DNA from: an uncultured Chlorobiaceae bacterium
GTDB taxonomy: Bacteria; Bacteroidota; Chlorobiia; Chlorobiales; Chlorobiaceae
DNA length: 64,000 nucleotides
Assembly: GCA_903820085.1 (NCBI GenBank)
Contig: CAIJGA010000013.1
Location: 1-64,000 of the forward strand
Reading direction: 5' to 3'
The position numbers were made by a program, and so were the translations under genes. Below, piece after piece: positions 7,176 through 15,481 of the stretch; within the stretch, counting starts at the first letter, position 1, and each line of letters starts with the position of its first letter. The notes below the pieces were generated by a model. The model had not been told where the DNA came from. It made no database searches and worked only from the letters and a program-made list of their open reading frames with translations.

Positions 7176-8549
7176 TCAGAAGCCAGCCCTGACAGCCAGA
7201 GCAAAGGTGTTCTGGTTGGTATCGCCAGTCTCCGCAATTGTACCTTTAGTAAAGATAGTATACGTGCCGGTCAGTGAGACGCTTGGAGTAATCCATGCTG
7301 AAACAGCAACAGGTACTGTCGGCTGATGTGTATCCACTCTTTTTTTATTTGCAACAAGGCCATAATTTGACGCATTGGCAATATCAGCATAACCAACCTT
7401 CGCAAACAGCCATGGATAGACAAAGTAGCCAGCCTCAACTCGGAAGTTGTCGAGCTTCAGATCGCGATCATGACTGTACGCTGCACCAACAAGGAAGTCC
7501 TCGTAGGCTGCCTGGATATCGCCACCGTAAACAAGGGTCTCACCTGCATAGTTGCCTGTAAAACCTTTTGTTGGTGTTAGACCGGTTGCCGGATCTGCAA
7601 CAAGAGTGCTGCCATTGTTTTTGGCATAAGAGAGACCTGCACCGACCGTCAGCTGGTTGTCAAGGCCATTATAGGCATTGCCGAGTTCACCGTTGGCACC
7701 ACTCAGCAGGCCTGCACCGATCAGTTTCAGCTTACCGCGAACATAGAGAATATCATCAATGGCATTCGATGTTGCGACGATGGGGGTTCTGTAATTTGCA
7801 GCCATGCTTGTACCGGCAACGAGGGAGAAGCCTCGGGTCTCACCTCTGGTAAAGTTCAACTCTGCATAGGTTGCTGGTCCAGGAAGGACACTGGAAACGT
7901 TTGCCACACCGCCTGCGCCGGTGCCATTCCAGCCAACTGCGCTGAAGCTGTTACCAATGGCAAGGTTGAAGCCGGGAGAAAACTGCCAGACAGCACGAAC
8001 ATTGGCAGTAACAGGACTGTCAACAGAAGATGTCGAAGGTTTATCTTTATCTGTTTCCACTGTAGCACCGCCGAATCCAGCCAACTCACCAAAAACCGTC
8101 AGGTTATCACCAACTGTTGCGCCAATGAAAAGCGAAGCTGTATTGGGCGCGTTAATGGTGAACTCTTTTCCCTTGGAGGTTAAACCATTCGAAAAATGTG
8201 TCGCTTCCTTGTAGTTGACAAGGTTACCAGTAATCACAACGCTCAGCGGATCAAACTGGGGAAAGGATCCTGAGATGGGAGCAAGCGGAAACTTCTTGTC
8301 CCAGTCGGCAGTTCCGATCCTGATGTCCTTCTGGCGGGTGAATGCAGCGTCGTTTCCACCAGGCAGGCGGTAACCATTGTTCTTGAAGGCTTCACCAACG
8401 GCGTTTCTCTGCGGCATGCCGGAGTGGCACATGTAACATGATGTGTTGTACTTTCTTGCCCAGGACGGTATTGCAGAACCCTCTGTGCTCCAGAACAGTG
8501 CCGGAACCATACAGACAGACACAATACTTGCAAATGTCGTTTTTTTCAT
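7176..8549 (-). CDS. Monoheme c-type cytochrome-porin fusion (Cyc2-like)
   Basis: A 457-residue exported protein with one haem-binding motif and a predicted outer-membrane barrel. After the signal peptide, IPSWARKYNTSCYMCH places Cys38, Cys41 and His42 as the c-haem site, followed by a segment ending in GEAFKNNGYRLPGG; the remaining 390 residues are alternating strands that end in LAVRAGF. A short N-terminal cytochrome plus C-terminal porin of this length is the architecture of Cyc2, the outer-membrane iron oxidase, and F/W-A-R before C-x-x-C-H and F-K-x-x-G-Y after it fit that family loosely. The start at 8549 has GGAG eight bases upstream. ResB and CcsA are encoded divergently. Iron oxidation is inference; another outer-membrane electron role is equally possible. 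Confidence 0.75.
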   Translation of the reverse strand: MKKTTFASIVSVCMVPALFWSTEGSAIPSWARKYNTSCYMCHSGMPQRNAVGEAFKNNGYRLPGGNDAAFTRQKDIRIGTADWDKKFPLAPISGSFPQFDPLSVVITGNLVNYKEATHFSNGLTSKGKEFTINAPNTASLFIGATVGDNLTVFGELAGFGGATVETDKDKPSTSSVDSPVTANVRAVWQFSPGFNLAIGNSFSAVGWNGTGAGGVANVSSVLPGPATYAELNFTRGETRGFSLVAGTSMAANYRTPIVATSNAIDDILYVRGKLKLIGAGLLSGANGELGNAYNGLDNQLTVGAGLSYAKNNGSTLVADPATGLTPTKGFTGNYAGETLVYGGDIQAAYEDFLVGAAYSHDRDLKLDNFRVEAGYFVYPWLFAKVGYADIANASNYGLVANKKRVDTHQPTVPVAVSAWITPSVSLTGTYTIFTKGTIAETGDTNQNTFALAVRAGF

Positions 8550-9339
8550 AAGCCGACTACTCCATGTTTTGATTGAATGATTGTCTTTTTTTGCCAACAA
8601 CGGGGTATAAAAAAAACAAGGAAGCGCATCACATGCAAATCCTCGATTGACACCGGCCTTCGTTGCCCATCAACATAACATTGAGTAACAGCCCGAACGA
8701 CGCAGTATCATTAATAATCTCCTTTTTTTTGTAATTATCCAACTTTTTTTGAGTAAAAAAATCCCCAAAGGGAAAAAGACTACCGATATAAGACAGGAGA
8801 AATCGCATTAATCAGCCGCTTATTCACGCTATAAGTGCGTTCGCTTCAGTATTATAAACGAATCAGGGACGAACCTGCCTTACAGAAAAACGCTAACAAT
8901 TGTGACTAAGAGAACCGTAAAGAAGCCAACCGCGCATTTAATAAAAAAGGGGTGGCTTATGGAAAAAGAATCTTAAATCCAGATTTTTTTCAATTTCAAT
9001 GGGTAGATTAATTTGAAATATAAATAAATAAAAATTACAAGCAATACCCTCCCGCTCTGGAATTGAAGGAAAGCTGCAATACTGCCGCAAAAAAGAGTGC
9101 CGCGATTGGTATTTGCTAAACTCTCACGGCTCATGTATATTTTGTGCGCCAGAAAGTGGTCGGCTTTTCTCTCCACCGGCCTTTATCGGTACATGAACGA
9201 ATAGCCGGCACATCCGGTATAATGACTGTCAAGAGCAGTCGAAATGGGTGGCTGCTGCAATGGTGGCGTGAAGTGGATTTAAGGATCTGGGGCCGCTTTT
9301 CACGTTTTAAAATAACGTCTCTTACAACAGGTAGTCATT
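8550..9339. other. Long AT-rich gap between divergent genes
   Basis: These 790 bases separate the cytochrome-porin gene (minus) from resB (plus). I see no convincing protein: a 67-codon minus-strand frame near 8973-9176 is compositionally AT-driven and has no ribosome site. A TATAAT hexamer at 9218-9223 may serve resB but lacks a good -35. Poly-T and poly-A runs are common around 8720-8780, and a bulged hairpin (AAGCCA / TGGCTT) lies near 8923-8958. The length could accommodate a regulated divergent promoter or a small RNA. Confidence 0.4.
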
Positions 9340-10581
9340 ATGGTGGTTGTCACGCGTCGCTTGTTTCAGACTCCCTGGGAGTTCAGGGAGTCTGCTCTTT
9401 TTACGGCAGTTGCACTCTTTTTCGGTTTTGCTGTTCAATATGCTGCCTCAGGTCAGGGTGTTACACTGCCTCATCTGCCTTTTAACGCTGTGGCGCTTGC
9501 ACTGTTTGCGGCTGTGGTGCTCGGCATCGGTCTCGCATGCAGGAATAACCAGCAGGTCAAATGGCTTGGAGGAATTCCGCTCGGGCTTTGCCTGATTTTT
9601 GCGATTGCACTCCTCTCCCTGATCGGCGGTATTGTGCCGCAGACGGAGGCTGCACCGGGATCCCTGACGGTACGGCTGGGCCTGAACCGGATTTTTTCGA
9701 GCTGGCCTTTTGCACTTGCAATCCTGCTCTTTCTCGGGAACCTTGGCCTCTCCCTTTCTTGGAGGCTTGTGCCGTTCAAGCTCAAAAATCTCCAGTTCAT
9801 CCTGTTTCATGCGGGTTTCTGGATTGCGCTCTCATGCGCCATTTTCGGCTCCCCCGACCTTCAGCGGTTTGTCCTGCCGATTGAGAAGGGAAAAGCCAGT
9901 AACCTTGGCTATACCATGGAGAGCGAGACACCGCAGCAGCTTCCTTTTTCGGTGTTTCTGCACGATTTTTCGCTTGAAGAGTACCCGCCCCAGTTGCTGC
10001 TCTTTGACGGGCAGAGCGGCAAAATCTTTGAGGAGCTCTCGAAAGCAACCATTCTTGTCCGCAAGGGAATCACCGCATCATGGAGCGGCCTCGACGTTCA
10101 GGTGCTCGACTTTATCCCCTACGGGCTTCCGGGGAAAGAGGGTATCCCCTATCCGGCAGACCGCACCGCTGGAATTCCTTTTGCCAAAATCAGGATCATC
10201 AGCGCCAACAAAGCACCGCGCGAGGAATGGATAACGACCGGCAGTCCAATGATTGATACAAGGGATGCCCAAGCGGGCTCGCTTAGTCTCGGTATCAGAC
10301 CGGGTACCCCGAAAGCGTTCCGTTCGACGGTAACGGTGCATGATGAAAACGGTCATCAGTCAAAGGCAACTCTTGAGGTTAACCATCCCGTCGATTTTCA
10401 GGGCTGGAAATTTTACCAGATGGGTTATGACCAAAAGGCTGGACGATGGTCTCAGGTCAGCGTCATCGAAGTAATCCGCGACCCCTGGTTGCCGGCAGTC
10501 TATCTTGGCTTTTTTATGATTATGGCAGGAAACCTGCTGTTTTTCTGGAACGGCATTAAACGAACAGAGGGAGCATCATGA
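9340..10581 (+). CDS. ResB/CcsB-like cytochrome c biogenesis protein
   Basis: A 413-residue membrane protein of the ResB family, the half of the System II haem lyase that, with CcsA, brings haem across the membrane and attaches it to CxxCH apocytochromes. Hydrophobic helices fill roughly residues 17-105 and 125-168, a large periplasmic domain follows (about 175-385), and a last helix is near the C-terminus (VYLGFFMIMAGNLLFFW). The motif NHPVDFQGWKFYQMGYD, with its conserved histidine and Q-G-Y/W pattern, is typical of ResB. The stop overlaps the ccsA start (ATGA), so the two are translationally coupled. A TATAAT at 9218-9223 is a possible -10. Confidence 0.9.
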   Translation: MVVVTRRLFQTPWEFRESALFTAVALFFGFAVQYAASGQGVTLPHLPFNAVALALFAAVVLGIGLACRNNQQVKWLGGIPLGLCLIFAIALLSLIGGIVPQTEAAPGSLTVRLGLNRIFSSWPFALAILLFLGNLGLSLSWRLVPFKLKNLQFILFHAGFWIALSCAIFGSPDLQRFVLPIEKGKASNLGYTMESETPQQLPFSVFLHDFSLEEYPPQLLLFDGQSGKIFEELSKATILVRKGITASWSGLDVQVLDFIPYGLPGKEGIPYPADRTAGIPFAKIRIISANKAPREEWITTGSPMIDTRDAQAGSLSLGIRPGTPKAFRSTVTVHDENGHQSKATLEVNHPVDFQGWKFYQMGYDQKAGRWSQVSVIEVIRDPWLPAVYLGFFMIMAGNLLFFWNGIKRTEGAS

Positions 10582-11375
10582 CCGTTAATTTTCATACAGC
10601 CGCAATAGTGGCAATTGCCTGCTGGGCACTCGGCTCTCTCTTGAGCGTCCTTGCCCGGCGAACTCCCGCGCTGAAACTTCCAGCCCTTGTCCTCTCTTTT
10701 GGAGGATCATTGGTTATGGTGGGCTTTATTGCTTTCTACTGGTCACTCCTCGACCGTCCGCCGCTCAGAACGCTTGGCGAAACACGGCTCTGGTATGCGG
10801 CGCTTATTCCGCTTGTCGGCTTTCTGGTTGAGTACCGCTGGAAGATCACCTGGCTAAAATATTACTGCATGGCGCTGGCCGCTTTTTTTCTCGGGATCAA
10901 CCTGCTTCATCCTGAAGTTTTCGACAAAACCCTGATGCCTGCCCTGCAGAGCCCCTGGTTTATTCCGCACGTCATTGTCTATCTGGTCGGCTATGTCCTG
11001 CTTGCAGCATCTTCGGTTACCGCACTGCACAATGTCTCCCTCCAGTTGAGACACAAGGGTGATGATACCGGAGAATCGGTCTCGCACTATCTTGCACTGC
11101 TTGGCTTTGTCTTCCTCTCCTTTGGCCTGATCTTCGGTGCGCTCTGGGCAAAAGAGGCCTGGGGACATTACTGGACATGGGATCCAAAAGAGACCTGGGC
11201 CTTCCTCTCCTGGCTCGCCTATCTCGGCTACCTTCATGCCTGGCGCTACAAGATTGACCGCACCAAACTGCAATGGTATCTGGCTCTCTCATTTGTAGTG
11301 CTGCTTGTCTGCTGGTTCGGCGTCAACTATCTCCCTTCGGCACAAAACAGCGTCCACACCTACTCGCAAAGCTGA
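10578..11375 (+). CDS. ccsA: CcsA/ResC cytochrome c assembly protein
   Basis: A 265-residue polytopic protein with about eight hydrophobic helices and the tryptophan-rich haem-handling loop WGHYWTWDPKETWAFLSW of the CcmC/CcmF/CcsA superfamily. Flanking histidines that can bind haem lie in FIPHVIVYLVGY and in the C-terminal NSVHTYSQS. With ResB it makes up the System II cytochrome c synthetase of the inner membrane; its coupled translation with ResB supports that. The thiol-reducing partners of System II (a CcdA/DsbD and a ResA/CcsX thioredoxin) are both encoded within 10 kb on the other strand. Confidence 0.93.
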   Translation: MTVNFHTAAIVAIACWALGSLLSVLARRTPALKLPALVLSFGGSLVMVGFIAFYWSLLDRPPLRTLGETRLWYAALIPLVGFLVEYRWKITWLKYYCMALAAFFLGINLLHPEVFDKTLMPALQSPWFIPHVIVYLVGYVLLAASSVTALHNVSLQLRHKGDDTGESVSHYLALLGFVFLSFGLIFGALWAKEAWGHYWTWDPKETWAFLSWLAYLGYLHAWRYKIDRTKLQWYLALSFVVLLVCWFGVNYLPSAQNSVHTYSQS

Positions 11376-11389
11376 ACCATCCTCCCCAT

Positions 11390-11420
11390 CTGCACGGCAT
11401 CCGCTCCGGTAACCGTGCAG
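11390..11420 (+). terminator. Hairpin after ccsA
   Basis: CTGCACGG (11390-11397) and CCGTGCAG (11413-11420) form a perfect 8-bp stem 15 bases after the ccsA stop. There is no T run directly after it, so it is at best a weak or factor-dependent terminator, or a 3' stabiliser. Confidence 0.4.
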
Positions 11421-11595
11421 AGAGAGGCACCCCTCCACCCGGATAAAGAGATCACGACTTGCATTTTTTTTATCTTTTAAGTTTTCCTTAATAATTCTTT
11501 AAGGATAGGCCTGTTATGTTGAAAGCGGAAAAATAATAACGGCATCGCGCCGGTTTATCGCCGAAAAACAATAACACTCTAATCGGAAACTATCC

Positions 11596-12288
11596 ATGAA
11601 AAAGAAACAGAACGCAATGTACGGGTTGCTTATCCTTGTCATAACCGTAATAACATCCCTCGCTTCGATCCGGGCTGAAGGAACGACCCAACCTGTCGAT
11701 ATTGACGGGAACGCCTATAGCTTCGTTACTATCGGAAACAAGGTCTGGATGCGGGATAACCTTAACGTCTCAAGGTACCGAAACGGCGATCCCATCCGCC
11801 AGGCGAAAACCAATGAAGAGTGGCTGGATGCTGCAACGAAAAAAGAAGGTGCCTGGTGTTACTACAATAACGATCCGGCAAACGCCAGCAAATACGGAAG
11901 GCTCTATAACTGGTATGCGCTGAACGACACCCGGGGAATTGCTCCGTCAGGCTGGCATTTACCCGCCAAAGAGGATTGGGTTGCCGTAGCCACCACGCTA
12001 ACAGGAAAATCCTATTCCGAAGACAAAAAATCGCATACACTCACCATATGGCGGTATCCCGCTCTTTCTGTCGATAACAGCATCCACTTCCACGCAGAAC
12101 CGGGAGGCATCCGAGGAACAGACGAGCTGGCCTTCGTGTTTGCCGGTGAGAACTCCTTTATATGGTCATCTTCGGAACAGACACCAGCTCTCGGCTGGTA
12201 CGCTGAATTTGACTTTCAGAATGCCGTGATAACCATATCCACTCAAGACAAAAGGACTGGCAGCGCTGTACGCTGCATCCAGGATTGA
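11596..12288 (+). CDS. Exported protein with Fibrobacter-type paralogous domain
   Basis: A 230-residue secreted protein with the 'Fibrobacter succinogenes major paralogous' domain. An N-terminal signal peptide ends near ASIRAEG. The domain signature is clear: DIDGNAYSFVTIGNKVWMRDNLNV, then YGRLYNWYALNDTRGIAPSGWHLPAKEDW, and a C-terminal GSAVRCIQD. These domains are related to C-type-lectin-like/sulfatase-modifying folds and occur on surface proteins of unknown function, often as lipoproteins; here the signal has no lipobox. It follows ccsA after 220 bases with no obvious functional link, and its own promoter probably lies in the AT-rich stretch at 11470-11540. Confidence 0.85.
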   Translation: MKKKQNAMYGLLILVITVITSLASIRAEGTTQPVDIDGNAYSFVTIGNKVWMRDNLNVSRYRNGDPIRQAKTNEEWLDAATKKEGAWCYYNNDPANASKYGRLYNWYALNDTRGIAPSGWHLPAKEDWVAVATTLTGKSYSEDKKSHTLTIWRYPALSVDNSIHFHAEPGGIRGTDELAFVFAGENSFIWSSSEQTPALGWYAEFDFQNAVITISTQDKRTGSAVRCIQD

Positions 12289-12291
12289 GGC

Positions 12292-12400
12292 TCATTGAAT
12301 TGAAATATCAAGCTTTTTGCCCAAAGCCTCGGCATAGTGGGTAAGGGTAGAGAGCTTGATATCTTCAGCATGGTTCTCGATACGGGGACCCACCTTCCCG
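12292..12400 (-). pseudogene. C-terminal remnant of an XRE-family regulator
   Basis: Translating the minus strand just after the mnmE stop gives an open stretch ending in [14 protein letters not shown] and [16 protein letters not shown], then TGA (12292-12294). This is the tail of a Cro/C1-type helix-turn-helix protein as found in HigA-like antitoxins, where S-R-I-E and L-S-T-L-x-x-Y-x-x-A-L-G are hallmarks. The recognition helix region before it (GKVGP) is broken off at the mnmE stop and there is no start codon, so it is a dead fragment of about 35 codons. It shows that a regulator gene, perhaps of a toxin-antitoxin pair, was deleted at this spot. Confidence 0.65.
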
Positions 12401-13822
12401 TCACTTTCCGATGCAGAAACGGTCAAAAATGACATTCAGAATCTCCTCATTTATCACCTTGCCGGTGATCTCGCCTATGTACTCAAGCGCAGAACGCAGT
12501 TCAAAGGCTATCAGCTCGGTGCCGGACTGGTTTTTTATAAGTTCCTGCGCATTTTCAACGGCATCGGATGCGTTACGGAGCGCCTCATAATGGCGCAGGC
12601 TGGTGACGAGCACGCTTGCCTCCTGTTGTTTATTCAGCCCTTCTGCTATCATGCTCATCAGGTGCTTGAGGTCCTCAAGCCCTTCTCCTCTGGCCGCAGC
12701 AATAGCGCAAACATCACAGCCTGTTGCTGCGCGAAGTTGGTGGGTTCGTTCTGCGTTTTCCGGGGTCAGGTCGGTTTTATTGGCGATCACGATCAGGTGA
12801 GCTGCCGGATACTGCTCCATAAATGCCTGAATCTGGATAACAGCATCAAGATAGTTGTTGGCACTGATGTCGATGAGGTAAAGGAGCAGATCGGCTTCGG
12901 AGATTTTTTTGTAACTGCGCCGGATACCTTCATGCTCAACCGCCTCTCCTCCTTCGCGAAGACCGGCAGTATCGGTCAGGCGGAACATCGTTTTTTCATA
13001 GAGAAAACACTCCTCGATATAGTCGCGCGTCGTACCCGGCATATGGCTTACAATGGAGCGTTCCTCGCCAAGCAGCGCATTGAGCAGGGTTGACTTGCCG
13101 GCATTCGGACGTCCTGCAATCACCGTCGAGACACCCTCATTCAAAAGCCGGCCATGCTGGTAGGAGTCGATAAGACGACAAAGCTCTTCCTGCATATCAG
13201 CAAGTTCCTGGTGCAGTTGGGTGCGGCTCCGGAACTCCACCTCCTCCTCACTGAAATCAAGCTCAAGCTCCAGAAGGGCGCATGAGCGTAACAGCAGTTC
13301 CCGCATGGCATCCAGCCGCAGAGAGAGCGGTCCCTGCATCTGCGTCACGGCCGTACGAAAGGCCGATTCCGAACGGGCATGAATCATCTCTCCTATCGCC
13401 TCAGCCTGCAGCAGATCGATCCGCCCGTTCAAAAATGCCCGCCTGGTAAACTCTCCAGGCTCAGCCAACCTGCATCCCTCGTCAAGCAGGACCTTCAGGA
13501 TATGCTTGACAACAACCGGTCCGCCGTGACAACTGAACTCAACCATATCCTCCATGGTAAAGGAGTTTGGTGAGCGAAACACCAGGGCAACCACCTCGTC
13601 AATGAGCCCGTCGCTGTCGTGCACCGTTCCGAAATGGGCCCTGAAGCCTTTTGATTGTGCAAAGCGGAACGCCGGGCTGTTTTTTTTACGAAACACCTTC
13701 TGGGCAATATCGAAAACCCCTTTTCCGCTCATGCGCAATACGGCAAGTGCGCCAACACCGACCGGTGTGGCAATGGCGGCAATGGGTGCTGCAGGTTCAA
13801 TAATGATGGATGGTGTGGTCAT
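12401..13822 (-). CDS. mnmE: tRNA modification GTPase MnmE
   Basis: A 473-residue MnmE, which with MnmG adds the 5-carboxymethylaminomethyl group to the wobble uridine of certain tRNAs. The N-terminal tetrahydrofolate-binding domain begins [21 protein letters not shown]. The central G domain has [11 protein letters not shown] (G1), DTAGLRE (G3) and NKTDL (G4). The C-terminus is the family's FCIGK, whose cysteine is catalytic. The start at 13822 (MTTPSII) gives the usual family length; an upstream extension of the frame runs antisense through mazG and is not real. It is transcribed away from mazG, with 126 bases between them for promoters. Confidence 0.96.
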   Translation of the reverse strand: MTTPSIIIEPAAPIAAIATPVGVGALAVLRMSGKGVFDIAQKVFRKKNSPAFRFAQSKGFRAHFGTVHDSDGLIDEVVALVFRSPNSFTMEDMVEFSCHGGPVVVKHILKVLLDEGCRLAEPGEFTRRAFLNGRIDLLQAEAIGEMIHARSESAFRTAVTQMQGPLSLRLDAMRELLLRSCALLELELDFSEEEVEFRSRTQLHQELADMQEELCRLIDSYQHGRLLNEGVSTVIAGRPNAGKSTLLNALLGEERSIVSHMPGTTRDYIEECFLYEKTMFRLTDTAGLREGGEAVEHEGIRRSYKKISEADLLLYLIDISANNYLDAVIQIQAFMEQYPAAHLIVIANKTDLTPENAERTHQLRAATGCDVCAIAAARGEGLEDLKHLMSMIAEGLNKQQEASVLVTSLRHYEALRNASDAVENAQELIKNQSGTELIAFELRSALEYIGEITGKVINEEILNVIFDRFCIGK

Positions 13823-13948
13823 AACGTTCGGATATGAAACATGAGATAGCGTACAGAAAACAATAGGCGATCCAACCGGGAAGTATAAGAAATAGTGGCA
13901 AGAAAGAGTAACTTCAGCAACAGTTGAGAGGAGAAACAACAAAACACC

Positions 13949-14773
13949 ATGGCAGTAATGGCTGAAAACAGAACGATCGAACAGTTGAAATCGGATATTG
14001 CGGAGCAAAAGGAGAGAACCCTTTCGGAACAATTCGAACGTGCAGTAAATCTTGTCAAGGTGCTGCGCGAGGAGTGCCCCTGGGATAGGAAACAAACTCC
14101 GGAGTCGCTGGCGCATCTGCTGCTCGAAGAGAGCTATGAACTGATCCACGCCATTGACCAGCAGGATGAAACCGAACTGAAAAAAGAGTGCGGCGACCTT
14201 TTTTTGCATCTCTCTTTTCAGGTTCTCCTTGGTGAAGAACGAGGAACCTTCTCCTTCGCTGAGGTTTTTGAAGCGCTCTGCCAAAAGCTCATCAGCCGCC
14301 ATCCGCACGTCTTTGGCAACGTCATTGCTGAAACAGAGTTGGATGTCTTGCAAAACTGGGAGACACTCAAGCTCAAGGAGGGGCGCCAAAGCCTGCTCGA
14401 CGGCGTGCCCAATGCGATGTCGGAGCTGTTGCGCGCCTATCGTGTGCAGAAGAAGGTTGCCGGTGTCGGCTTCGACTGGCCAAGCCAGGAAGGTGTACTC
14501 GATAAACTTGCCGAAGAGATTGATGAGCTGAAAAATGCCGCGAGCAAAGAGGAGCAAGAGGATGAGTTCGGTGACCTGCTTTTCACCCTGGTCAACTACA
14601 GCCGTTTCCTTGGCGCCAACCCTGAAGATGCGCTCCGTAAAGCCACCAACAAGTTTATGGGCCGTTTCCGGCACATCGAAGAAGCGGTACAGACGTCAGG
14701 CCGCAACTGGCAGGAGTATACCCCTGAAGAGCTGGATGTGCTGTGGAGAGAAGCAAAAAAAACTAAAGGGTAA
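13949..14773 (+). CDS. mazG: Nucleoside triphosphate pyrophosphohydrolase MazG
   Basis: A 274-residue MazG with two tandem MazG domains, which hydrolyse (d)NTPs to NMP and pyrophosphate. The first domain has CPWDRKQTPESLAHLLLEES and the metal-binding E-E-x-x-E ... E-x-x-D pattern (EESYELIHA, ECGDLFLHL). The second repeats it (EEIDELKNA, DEFGDLLFTLVN). The length is typical of the E. coli-type protein. An ATG nine bases upstream of the chosen region is not excluded, as MAVMAEN offers two methionines. The stop codon lies inside an elaborate inverted-repeat structure at 14769-14809. Confidence 0.94.
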   Translation: MAVMAENRTIEQLKSDIAEQKERTLSEQFERAVNLVKVLREECPWDRKQTPESLAHLLLEESYELIHAIDQQDETELKKECGDLFLHLSFQVLLGEERGTFSFAEVFEALCQKLISRHPHVFGNVIAETELDVLQNWETLKLKEGRQSLLDGVPNAMSELLRAYRVQKKVAGVGFDWPSQEGVLDKLAEEIDELKNAASKEEQEDEFGDLLFTLVNYSRFLGANPEDALRKATNKFMGRFRHIEEAVQTSGRNWQEYTPEELDVLWREAKKTKG

Positions 14774-14809
14774 GATCCTTGCCCTCATAGATCTTACCGT
14801 TAGGGCAAG
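14769..14809. other. Interleaved inverted repeats, possible pseudoknot
   Basis: Two stems interleave: GGTAAGATC (14769-14777) pairs with GATCTTACC (14790-14798), and CTTGCCCT (14778-14785), lying in the loop of the first, pairs with AGGGCAAG (14802-14809). This is the geometry of an H-type pseudoknot or of two competing hairpins. It covers the mazG stop codon and separates two convergent genes. There is no T run. It may act as a two-way transcript end. Confidence 0.5.
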
Positions 14810-14830
14810 TAATCCTGTCGATAACGTTCG

Positions 14831-15481
14831 TCAAGTTTCCCTGGTACAGGACTCCGCCAGAAATGCCCCCGCAGCGTTAAAATATGCTTCGTTTGCCCGG
14901 TGACTTCCTATGAAATCACTGGCAACAAATGCAATACCACCCTCCTGAAGCCTTGCCGAATCCCGCTCATACCGCTCACGGCTGTAGAGCCGGTCACGGC
15001 AGCCCCGGGCAAGATGCACCCTGCCCATACGGTCGGTTACAGAAAGTTCAGGCGGAATGTCACCACCGAGAAGCATGATATGGCCTGCCCGATGACGGCC
15101 AAGCAGGGCGGCACGACAGGCCATGCCGGTACCCTGCGAAAACCCATGAAAGCCAAGGGTGTCGTTTACACAATAGAGTGACCTGAGTCGCTCGATAACC
15201 GCATCGACATAGCACACATTCTCTTCGATATGCTGCTCCCGGTCGCGGCTGGTCATCCAGCTTGCTCCGGGATTGCCAGCCTGGGTGTAGACGGAATGAA
15301 GTGCCTGGATGGAGCAGCAGAACCAGCGTTCAGCGCCTGGAATGGAACAAAGCAGGTTGAACTCATCTTCGGCCGTCTGGCCGTAACCGTGAAACCCCGC
15401 AAGAAGCGGGGCCGGGCCGGAGTGCGCAGGTAAACGAAGAAGATACTTGCCGCGCACCGTTGTTTGTATGGAAGACGTCAA
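14831..15481 (-). CDS. Alpha/beta-hydrolase, phospholipase/carboxylesterase type
   Basis: A 216-residue alpha/beta hydrolase of the phospholipase/carboxylesterase group. The oxyanion region is LLAGFHGYGQTAEDE, the nucleophile elbow is GFHGFSQGTG, and a late D (CRDRLY) and H (IGSHRAN) complete a plausible Ser-Asp-His triad. No signal peptide is present, so it is cytoplasmic. Its start overlaps the stop of the treS-maltokinase gene by four bases, so it is the last gene of the glgE cluster and coupled to it. Its substrate is unknown; a link to acylated sugars or to storage-glucan metabolism is inference from position alone. Confidence 0.8.
   Translation of the reverse strand: MTSSIQTTVRGKYLLRLPAHSGPAPLLAGFHGYGQTAEDEFNLLCSIPGAERWFCCSIQALHSVYTQAGNPGASWMTSRDREQHIEENVCYVDAVIERLRSLYCVNDTLGFHGFSQGTGMACRAALLGRHRAGHIMLLGGDIPPELSVTDRMGRVHLARGCRDRLYSRERYERDSARLQEGGIAFVASDFIGSHRANEAYFNAAGAFLAESCTRET

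Noticed and set aside
8973-9176. Small 67-codon frame in the large gap
   Set aside because: AT-driven composition (runs of Lys, Ile, Tyr), no ribosome site and no family resemblance.
13823-14674. A long minus-strand extension of the mnmE reading frame
   Set aside because: It runs antisense through mazG and would give mnmE about 280 extra residues that no MnmE has; the family start is at 13822.
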